In this document: in pieces, positions 1 to 6,075 of the stretch
Layout: every line of letters begins with the position of its first letter
Numbering within the stretch: position 1 is the stretch's first letter
From: JAICNG01 sp035765135
GTDB lineage: Bacteria; Gemmatimonadota; Gemmatimonadetes; Gemmatimonadales; Gemmatimonadaceae
NCBI GenBank assembly: GCA_035765135.1
Contig: DASTYE010000100.1
Location: 1-53,414 of the forward strand
Direction: 5' to 3'
Length of the DNA: 53,414 bases
Position numbers and translations under genes: made by a program
Notes under the pieces: model-generated
Database searches by the model: none
Told to the model about the DNA's origin: nothing
Seen by the model: the letters and a program-made list of their open reading frames with translations, nothing else

Positions 1-51
1 CGGCTGGCGGAGCGCGTCAGGCTCATTCTCGAGGCGTGGCACGCGGACTAG
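1..51 (+). CDS. C-terminal end of an unidentified protein (partial)
   Basis: Frame 1 reads RLAERVRLILEAWHAD and stops at TAG (49-51). The gene enters the window from the left and only about 16 residues are visible. Their composition is that of a normal amphipathic helix, not random high-GC sequence. The stop codon overlaps the 3' end of the convergent gene on the other strand (48-473), a tight packing seen elsewhere in this window. Function cannot be told. Confidence 0.45.
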   Translation, partial: RLAERVRLILEAWHAD

Positions 52-473
52 CCTGCAAAGCTCGCCAGACGGGTCACGAAAGTTGAATCAAACACTTTGT
101 GTGAGGTCCACTCACCGATACGCCGCCTGTTGTCGGTCACCACATAGACGTTTCCTACGCGAACGACGTACACAGCGTACCGCGGGACGGTTGACGCCTC
201 ATCCCGGTAAAATGCCTCTGACGCCGCACTGCACGTAGCTGAGTCCTGGACGAAGACGACTTCCGACTCAGATACCGCGGGAAGGCGAAGACTGTCACGC
301 TCTTCGCGATCGTCCTCGTCGGTAGCGACCGCGAGATCCCGCAACCAGGCAAGCAACTCGTTCCCGCGATCATCCATCGGCGCACACTGAGCCGACACCG
401 GGCCGAAAGCACCGCCTGCAAGTAATGCCAGCAGTGGGACGACGCTGAGAATCCTGAACACGGTCACCTCCAC
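48..473 (-). CDS. Hypothetical secreted protein
   Basis: A 141-aa protein starting at GTG (473) with the N-terminus MEVTVFRILSVVPLLALLAG, a hydrophobic signal peptide probably cleaved after a VSA (about residue 28). The mature part is acidic in its first half (DEDDREERDS) and beta-strand rich towards the end (YAVYVVRVGNVYVVTD). Two mature Cys could form one periplasmic disulphide. I recognise no family. The reading frame stays open upstream of 473 but holds no ATG, GTG or TTG, so the GTG is the best start. Probably a periplasmic or surface protein. Confidence 0.6.
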   Translation of the reverse strand: MEVTVFRILSVVPLLALLAGGAFGPVSAQCAPMDDRGNELLAWLRDLAVATDEDDREERDSLRLPAVSESEVVFVQDSATCSAASEAFYRDEASTVPRYAVYVVRVGNVYVVTDNRRRIGEWTSHKVFDSTFVTRLASFAG

Positions 474-796
474 ATTACGCCGCGATATTTCCCATGGTGA
501 CTGCCGGTCGTGATGCCGAGTGCAGGGTGAGCCCCTCAGAACAGCGTAATGGCGATCGCCTTGAAGGTCGAATTCGTGTAGAGCATGGAATGGTAGGCGC
601 CAAGCGGTGCCGCCGAGCGTCGCCGCGTGACGGGGCGAACACCAGGAGCGTGAGTCCGGCCCGGATAATCCATCGTGGCAGGGGTCTACCTCGATTCACC
701 TAACGGGTCCCGCGCGAATATATTGACCGGAACGCACAACGGGCCAGGCTTGCGCCTGGCCCGTTGTCGTAGCGGTCGAACGTCGACCATCTACAA
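474..796. other. 323-base gap between secreted protein and pilin gene
   Basis: No convincing gene. The overlapping open frames here (475-699 minus, 494-703 plus) are Arg-rich and look like shadows. One short minus-strand frame, 536-673 (ATG at 673, 45 codons), ends in NSTFKAIAITLF, the alternating pattern with terminal Phe typical of an outer-membrane barrel C-terminus. It could be a degraded gene end or a tiny protein; I give it about 0.15. An AT-rich stretch at 716-725 (AATATATTGA) resembles a -10 region in either direction. The only solid element is the hairpin at 736-767, listed separately. Confidence 0.5.
736..767 (-). terminator. Hairpin terminator downstream of the pilin gene
   Basis: Perfect 14-bp stem (ACAACGGGCCAGGC with its complement) around a 4-base loop TTGC, starting 30 bases past the pilin stop codon. 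There is no U-tract on the minus strand, so termination may rely on Rho or on stem strength alone, as is common in high-GC genomes. Confidence 0.7.
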
Positions 797-1165
797 TTAG
801 GTGCAGATAATCACACCATCGGTGGCCGAACCGTCGCCAACCGTCACAGCGCACGTACGCGGCGTCTGGTTGTGCGAAGCAGTGGCCGAGTAACCAGCGG
901 CCGGCGGAGGCGCCGGGGTCGCCGTCACGGTCACGCCAGTGGACTCGGTAAAGTTCACCGCGGCCGTGCTGCCGTAGGCCTGGAAGTCAGCAAAGTAACC
1001 TTCCTCAGCCGTCATCAGGTTGCGGAGGTCGCTCTTCATCGCCGCAACGTACGCCTTCTCCTTCGTGTTCGCGAACTTGGGGATCGCGATCGCTGCGAGA
1101 ATGCCGATAATCACGACGACGATCAGCAGCTCGATCAGCGTGAAGCCTTTCCGATTGCTCTTCAT
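797..1165 (-). CDS. pilA: Type IV pilin (major pilin-like)
   Basis: A 122-aa prepilin. The short basic leader MKSNRKG is followed by FTLIELLIVVVIIGILAAIA, the class III signal cut by prepilin peptidase between Gly7 and Phe8, with the conserved Glu at mature position 5 (E12). The first about 30 mature residues form the hydrophobic alpha1-N helix that packs the pilus core. The globular part is short and Ala/Thr/Pro rich. It ends with a Cys pair (RTC...IICT) that would close the D-region disulphide loop. A good ribosome-binding site, GGAGGACGGAG, precedes the ATG. It is expressed alone from what looks like a sigma-54 promoter (1228-1244) and followed by a strong hairpin, as expected of a highly expressed major pilin. 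A T2SS pseudopilin is less likely given the size and the terminal disulphide. Confidence 0.93.
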   Translation of the reverse strand: MKSNRKGFTLIELLIVVVIIGILAAIAIPKFANTKEKAYVAAMKSDLRNLMTAEEGYFADFQAYGSTAAVNFTESTGVTVTATPAPPPAAGYSATASHNQTPRTCAVTVGDGSATDGVIICT

Positions 1166-1227
1166 GGTCTCCGTCCTCCGGTACGAGTCGGCGCGAGCAT
1201 ATGTGCACCGCGCTCGGCCGCTGTTAA

Positions 1228-1244
1228 AGCAGGGGAGGTGCCAA
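1228..1244 (-). promoter_or_regulatory. Putative sigma-54 (-24/-12) promoter of the pilin gene
   Basis: The minus strand reads TTGGCACCTCCCCTGCT. Against the RpoN consensus YTGGCACGNNNNTTGCW it keeps the invariant GG and GC with the obligatory 10-base spacing and matches 11 of 14 defined positions. Transcription would start near 1217, giving a leader of about 50 bases before the ATG at 1165. Sigma-54 control through PilS/PilR is the established mode for pilA in many bacteria. Neither regulator is in this window. Confidence 0.72.
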
Positions 1245-1279
1245 CTGCGGCCCCTCAGCTAAGCACTGTAAGGACGAAC

Positions 1280-1345
1280 ACTTAGCATTCTAAGTCACGC
1301 CTTATGTCATCGTTTCGCATTGCGTTTCGCCAAAGCGATGCGAAA
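1280..1345. promoter_or_regulatory. Two dyad-symmetric sites between pilin and kinase genes
   Basis: Site 1 (1280-1295) is the inverted repeat ACTTAG-CATT-CTAAGT with perfect 6-base arms. Site 2 has arms TTTCGCATTGC (1313-1323) and GCGATGCGAAA (1335-1345), 10 of 11 paired, and runs into the first proposed ATG of the kinase gene. Both lie in the AT-richest part of this divergent region and look like operators or promoter elements. The regulator is unknown. Confidence 0.4.
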
Positions 1346-2997
1346 TGCAACGAGAAGTGCCCCCGGTCACGATGCCCGCATCGCCTTTACATGGCGAGGA
1401 ACTTGCGCCCTCTTATCGCGCAATGCCGGCCTCGGACCGCTTTCGGTATTCCGCGTCATCTCCACCGTTCGATCCTGAAGGTGCGTTAGACGCGATCGAT
1501 GAGCCCCTGTGTGTCGTATCGACCGCGTGGCGCCTTCTGTACATGAATCAGGCGTTCGCCGAGCTCGCGATGCAGGGCAGCGACATCGCCCTCAACAGAG
1601 ATGTTCGGGACATCTTCACCTCGCTCGCCGACCGGCCGGACACGAACCTGGCCGCGATGACGCCTGACGAGCGGCGGCTATGGCGCCTGTCAGCGTTCGG
1701 CAAACCACCCCGCACCATCGATGTTCGCGCCACCCGACTACGCCCCGAAGGTGTGCTCCTGCATTTCCGCATTCTTGGGGACTCCTTCGCCATCGAGCGC
1801 GCACTCGCCGAGCGTGATGAGGAGAACGCCGCGATGCGGGAGGTGGTCAACGCCCTCGCTCGTGAGGCGGATCTCGACCCGCTCCTCCGCGTCATCTGCG
1901 AGCAGGCGGCCTCACAATGCGATGCGAGCGGGGCGACGGTGGTTCGGCTCCAGGGAGACCGAGGGCACATCGTGAGCGCCACGGGATCGCTCGAGGCGAT
2001 GCGCGGGACGCGGTTTCCCCTCGCGGGCTCGCTCACCGCCCGAGCGTTCGAAGAGCGTCGACCAGTCCGGGCGCAGGACTATCGCGTCGAGCATCCGCGC
2101 TTCCTTCGCACGGCCGAGGAGTTCGAGGTGGGCCCGGCGCTGTTCGCTCCATTGATCGCGCACGATCAGATGCTCGGCGCCCTCACTGTCGCGCGCCGTC
2201 GTGGCGCCGCGGTGTTCACCGCCCGTGAGGAGCGCCGCATCTCCGCGATCGCCGACTATGCGGCGCTGGCGCTCTGGAAGGCGCATCTCACCGAGGAAGC
2301 ACGATCGGCCAACCGGATCAAGGGCGAGTTCATCGCCACGATGTCGCATGAGCTGCGTACGCCGCTCACCGCGCTCCTCGGCTACGAAGAGCTCTTCGCC
2401 GAGCACATCTTCGGTCCGCTCACCGAGCAGCAGGAAGCGGCCGTGGATCGCATGCGGGTGAGCACGCAGCATCTCCAGGCGATCATCGATGAGGTGCTGA
2501 CCTTCTCGCGCCTCGAGGCGGGCGAAGAACGCGCGCACGTACGTGAGGTGCTCGTCCGTGAAGTCTTCCATGGCGCGATGGCGGTCCTCGAGCCACTCGC
2601 TCACGCGAAACGCATCGCGATATCGACGAGCATTCCGGAGGAGCCGCGGAGCATTCGTACCGATCCCGAGATGCTGCGGCGCATCCTCATCAACCTCGGT
2701 GGCAACGCCATCAAGTTCACCGAGCGCGGGTCGGTGACGTTGAGCGCGACGATGAACGGCGACTGCCTCGTCTTTTCGGTCACTGATACGGGAATCGGGA
2801 TCGCGCGCGAGGACATCGCCCGCCTCTTCCAGCCCTTCACGCAGCTCGACTCCGGCTTCACGCGCCGGTTCGGCGGCACGGGCCTCGGCCTTTTCGTGTC
2901 GCGCCGCCTCGCGGAGCTGCTGGGCGGCAGCATCAAGGTGACCAGCGCCCCCGGGAGCGGGAGCACGTTTACGGTCAGCTTTCCCGTCGAGGGCTGA
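1345..2997 (+). CDS. Sensor histidine kinase (PAS-GAF-HisKA-HATPase), cytoplasmic
   Basis: A 550-aa kinase without membrane segments. Order: a PAS-like domain (about 45-155), a GAF domain (about 175-315; ATVVRLQGDRGHIVSATG and later FTAREERRISAIADYAALAL), then the HisKA H-box MSHELRTPL with phospho-acceptor His335, N-box NLGGNAIKF (Asn about 454), G1 DTGIGI (Asp481) and G2 FGGTGLGL. All catalytic motifs are intact, so it should autophosphorylate. No response regulator is adjacent, so it is an orphan. The first ATG (1345) sits in a dyad and lacks a clear ribosome-binding site; ATG 1372 is an alternative start. The signal sensed is not evident. The gene ends 31 bases after the catalytic domain and is followed by a long hairpin (3003-3054). 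Confidence 0.92.
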   Translation: MQREVPPVTMPASPLHGEELAPSYRAMPASDRFRYSASSPPFDPEGALDAIDEPLCVVSTAWRLLYMNQAFAELAMQGSDIALNRDVRDIFTSLADRPDTNLAAMTPDERRLWRLSAFGKPPRTIDVRATRLRPEGVLLHFRILGDSFAIERALAERDEENAAMREVVNALAREADLDPLLRVICEQAASQCDASGATVVRLQGDRGHIVSATGSLEAMRGTRFPLAGSLTARAFEERRPVRAQDYRVEHPRFLRTAEEFEVGPALFAPLIAHDQMLGALTVARRRGAAVFTAREERRISAIADYAALALWKAHLTEEARSANRIKGEFIATMSHELRTPLTALLGYEELFAEHIFGPLTEQQEAAVDRMRVSTQHLQAIIDEVLTFSRLEAGEERAHVREVLVREVFHGAMAVLEPLAHAKRIAISTSIPEEPRSIRTDPEMLRRILINLGGNAIKFTERGSVTLSATMNGDCLVFSVTDTGIGIAREDIARLFQPFTQLDSGFTRRFGGTGLGLFVSRRLAELLGGSIKVTSAPGSGSTFTVSFPVEG

Positions 2998-3002
2998 GCC
3001 GG

Positions 3003-3054
3003 ATGCGGAACGCGGACGCCGGAATCACATGGATCCGGTTTCCGTGTTCCGCAT
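3003..3054. repeat. Long hairpin element A (GCGGAATGCGGA class)
   Basis: Arms ATGCGGAACGCGGA (3003-3016) and TCCGTGTTCCGCAT (3041-3054) pair at 13 of 14 positions, with an inner CCGGA/TCCGG stem. It lies between the kinase stop and the sucA start. The same words recur at 32.0, 36.8 and 46.8 kb. It may act as a terminator of the kinase transcript. Confidence 0.8.
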
Positions 3055-3091
3055 TTCGCAGGGCCTTTACCGGCGCGTTAAATTCCCTCGC

Positions 3092-5845
3092 ATGACTCCC
3101 ATCACCGGGGCCTTCAACGACGCCCTCATCGCGGAGATGTACGAGCGCTTTCGAGCGAACCCCGAAAGCGTGGACGAATCGTGGCGACAGTTCTTTCGAT
3201 TTGCGCAGTCGCTGGCGGGCGCCGCTCCCGAGGTCGCCAGTGAATCGATGTTGCGCAAGGTCGCGGCAGCCGCCGCGCTCGTCGAAGACATTCGCCACTA
3301 CGGCCATCTCGCTGTGCGGCTCGACCCCCTTGGCACCAGGCCCGTTGGGGCGCAGGAGCTGACGCCCGAGTTCCACGGACTCACCGACGACGATCTCGAG
3401 CGCATCCCCGGCTCGGCGCTTGGCTTCCCCGACGCGACGGCGGCCGATGTCGTCAGGCGCCTGCGCGGGATCTACTCATCGACCATTGGCTTCGACCTCG
3501 ACCACATCGAGGAAGAGGTGGAGCGCGACTGGTTCCGAAAGGTGATCGAGGGCGGCGACGCGCGTTTGACGCTCACGCCCGAAGAGAAGAAGGCGGTGCT
3601 CAAGAGACTCACCGAGGTCGATGGCCTCGAACGCTTTCTCGCGCGCGCCTACGTCGGCAAGAAACGTTTCTCCATCGAGGGTACAGACGCGCTCGTTCCG
3701 ATGCTCGATGCCGCCATCGAGCGCGCCGCGCAGTCGGGCGCCCGCCGCGCGGTGATCGGGATGGCGCACCGCGGCCGCCTCAACGTGCTCGCGCACATCC
3801 TCGACAAGCCGTACGCCCGGATCTTCGAGGAATTCGAGGAGAAGGTCGCCAAGGCCGACGCCGTCGATACCGGCGACGTGAAGTACCACCTCGGCGCCTC
3901 CTCGACGCGCACGCTGGCGAATGGGCAGACCGTCGAGCTCGAGCTCGTCCCGAATCCGAGCCATCTCGAGTTCGTGAACCCGGTTCTCGCCGGCGTCGCG
4001 CGGGCGCTCCAGCGGACCAGCAATGCACGCGACGAGATGAGCGTCCTGCCGATCGTCGTGCACGGCGACGCCGCGTTTCCCGGTGAGGGCGTGGTCGCGG
4101 AAACGCTCAACCTGTCGCGGCTTCGCGGATATCGCGTCGGCGGAACGCTCCACATCATCGTCAACAACCAGGTCGGGTTCACCACCGACCCGCAGGACGC
4201 GCGGTCCACGTACTACTCGAGCGATCTCGCGAAGGGGTTCGAGATCCCGATCTTTCACGTCAATGCGGACGATGCGGAAGCCTGCGTCGCCGCCGTCTGG
4301 CTCGCGATCGCGTACCGGGTGCGATTCGCGAAGGACGTGATGATCGACCTGGTCGGTTACCGCCGCCACGGGCATAACGAGGGTGACGAGCCGGCGTACA
4401 CACAGCCCGTGCTGTACGAGCGCATTCGGGCCCACCCCACGCCGCGCGAAGTGTGGGCAAAGCGTCTGGTCACCGAAGGCGTGGTCAGCGAGGCCGAGGC
4501 GAAGGGCCTCGCCGACCAGACGATGAAGGAGCTCGATGCGATCCACAGCGGCCGCAAACCGAGTCCGCCAGCGGCCGAGGACGAAGAGGTCAGCGGACAA
4601 CGATCGGGCGATGAGCCCCAGGTCACGGGCGTGAAGCCGGAGACGCTCATCACCGTCAACGAACGTCTGCTGGCGTGGCCCTCCACGTTCACGACCAATC
4701 CCAAGCTGGTGAAGCCGCTCGAGCGCCGTCGCGCGGCGATCGGTGATGAGGGCGGCATCGACTGGGGTCACGCCGAGGCGCTGGCCTTTGGCTCGTTGCT
4801 CCTCGAGGGAACGAGCGTACGCCTAACGGGGCAGGACGCGGCGCGCGGCACGTTCTCGCACCGCCACGCGGTGCTGCACGATCTGAAGACGGGCGCCGAA
4901 TTCGTTCCGCTCCAGCATCTTCCCGGCGCGAAGGGAACGTTCGAGATCTACAACTCGCCGCTTTCCGAGACCGCGGTCCTGGGCTTCGAATACGGGTACT
5001 CGACGGCGGCATCCAACACGCTGGTGTTGTGGGAGGCTCAGTTCGGAGACTTCGCCAACGTCGCGCAGCCGATCATCGATCAGTTCATGGCGGCCGACCG
5101 CGCGAAGTGGGGGCAGGATTCCGGCGTCGTGCTCCTCCTCCCGCATGGATACGAAGGGCAGGGGCCCGAGCATTCCAGCGCACGGCTCGAGCGGTTCCTC
5201 CAGCTTGCCGCTGAGGGAAATCTCCGCATCGCGTACCCGACCACGCCCGGCCAGTACTTCCACGTGCTGCGGCGACAGGCGCATACGCAAAACCGCCGTC
5301 CGCTGGTCCTGATGCAGCCGAAGAGCTTGCTGCGGCTCCCGGAGGCGGCGTCCCGTCTGGCCGAATTGACCGCTGGCTTCTTCCAGCCGGTGCTGGATGA
5401 TCCTCTTGTGTCACCGGTGACGCGCGAGGTAAAGCGACTGGTGCTGTGCTCCGGAAAGCTGTACTACGATCTCATGGCCGCTCGATCGGGCGACACCCCC
5501 GCAAAGCACGCGGCGATCGTGCGCGTGGAGGAGCTCTACCCGTGGCCGCACGAGCAGATCGCCGGCATCATTGACCGCTACGGCGGCATCGAAGAGGTCG
5601 TGTGGGCGCAGGAGGAACCACGCAACATGGGAGCGTGGTCCTTCGTCTGGCCGCGCCTGCGGGCGTCGACGGGGAACGCGATTCCAATTCGGTACGTTGG
5701 TCGGCCGGAGAGGGCGAGCCCGGCCGAGGGGTATCACACGGCGCACGCGCAACAGCAGGCTCGGATCGTGGCGGAGGTGGTGGGGCCTCTGCCTTCTTCT
5801 CGCTCGGCCACTGCTCGAGGGAAGAGGGGAGAGGGACGAGGGTGA
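3092..5845 (+). CDS. sucA: 2-oxoglutarate dehydrogenase E1 component
   Basis: A 917-aa thiamine-diphosphate enzyme of the TCA cycle. It decarboxylates 2-oxoglutarate and transfers the succinyl group to the lipoamide of E2. The length is close to the usual 930 or so. The N-terminus carries the E1o motif YERFRANPESVDESWRQFF. The ThDP domain has GMAHRGRLNVL, HGDAAFPGEGVVAETLNL, IIVNNQVGFTT and RRHGHNEGDEPAYTQP. The transketolase-type second half has EHSSARLERFLQL and the C-terminal domain WAQEEPRNMGAW. I choose ATG 3092 (MTPITGAFND) over the upstream in-frame ATG at 3029, which lies in a hairpin element. The family normally ends soon after YHTAHAQQQARIVAEVV; here about 20 extra residues (SSRSATARGKRGEGRG) are read from the left arm of repeat B. 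No E2 or E3 gene is adjacent. Confidence 0.97.
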   Translation: MTPITGAFNDALIAEMYERFRANPESVDESWRQFFRFAQSLAGAAPEVASESMLRKVAAAAALVEDIRHYGHLAVRLDPLGTRPVGAQELTPEFHGLTDDDLERIPGSALGFPDATAADVVRRLRGIYSSTIGFDLDHIEEEVERDWFRKVIEGGDARLTLTPEEKKAVLKRLTEVDGLERFLARAYVGKKRFSIEGTDALVPMLDAAIERAAQSGARRAVIGMAHRGRLNVLAHILDKPYARIFEEFEEKVAKADAVDTGDVKYHLGASSTRTLANGQTVELELVPNPSHLEFVNPVLAGVARALQRTSNARDEMSVLPIVVHGDAAFPGEGVVAETLNLSRLRGYRVGGTLHIIVNNQVGFTTDPQDARSTYYSSDLAKGFEIPIFHVNADDAEACVAAVWLAIAYRVRFAKDVMIDLVGYRRHGHNEGDEPAYTQPVLYERIRAHPTPREVWAKRLVTEGVVSEAEAKGLADQTMKELDAIHSGRKPSPPAAEDEEVSGQRSGDEPQVTGVKPETLITVNERLLAWPSTFTTNPKLVKPLERRRAAIGDEGGIDWGHAEALAFGSLLLEGTSVRLTGQDAARGTFSHRHAVLHDLKTGAEFVPLQHLPGAKGTFEIYNSPLSETAVLGFEYGYSTAASNTLVLWEAQFGDFANVAQPIIDQFMAADRAKWGQDSGVVLLLPHGYEGQGPEHSSARLERFLQLAAEGNLRIAYPTTPGQYFHVLRRQAHTQNRRPLVLMQPKSLLRLPEAASRLAELTAGFFQPVLDDPLVSPVTREVKRLVLCSGKLYYDLMAARSGDTPAKHAAIVRVEELYPWPHEQIAGIIDRYGGIEEVVWAQEEPRNMGAWSFVWPRLRASTGNAIPIRYVGRPERASPAEGYHTAHAQQQARIVAEVVGPLPSSRSATARGKRGEGRG

Positions 5846-6063
5846 GGGCTGAGGGAAGAGTGAACGAGGTTGGAGCCACACCAGGGAAGCGGGAAGGGGG
5901 ACGCGGGAAGCGGGGACGGGCACCCATGACCCGCTGGCCCAGAGGCCCGTTATCGCGATGATGGCATAACACCCTCTTCCCTCTTTCCCACTTCCCCCTT
6001 CCCTTGGTTGGCTCCAACCTCGTTCACTCTTCCCTCACCCCTCACCCTCGTCCCTCTCCCCTC
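5824..6063. repeat. Long inverted-repeat element B (GAGGGAAG class), 240 bp
   Basis: Left arm 5824-5878 and right arm 6009-6063 are complementary at 54 of 55 positions by my alignment. Further G-rich words (GGGAAGCGGGAAGGGGG) pair imperfectly inside. The centre holds smaller stems around GGGCACCCA and TTATCGCGATGATGGC. The left arm contains the last 7 codons and stop of sucA; the right arm ends 13 bases before the next start codon. Element F (25091-25330) is a homologous copy in the opposite orientation. Confidence 0.92.
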
Positions 6064-6075
6064 AGAAAGACCCAG

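Noticed and set aside
475..703. Small opposing frames in the 474-736 gap
   Set aside because: Arg/Pro/Ser-rich with no ribosome-binding site. The minus frame begins with a weakly hydrophobic stretch but then turns wholly basic.
3476..4771. Long minus-strand open frame (431 aa) inside sucA
   Set aside because: It lies antisense to a certain gene and its Arg/Asp/Val-rich composition is the mirror of high-GC third-position bias. No domain is recognisable.
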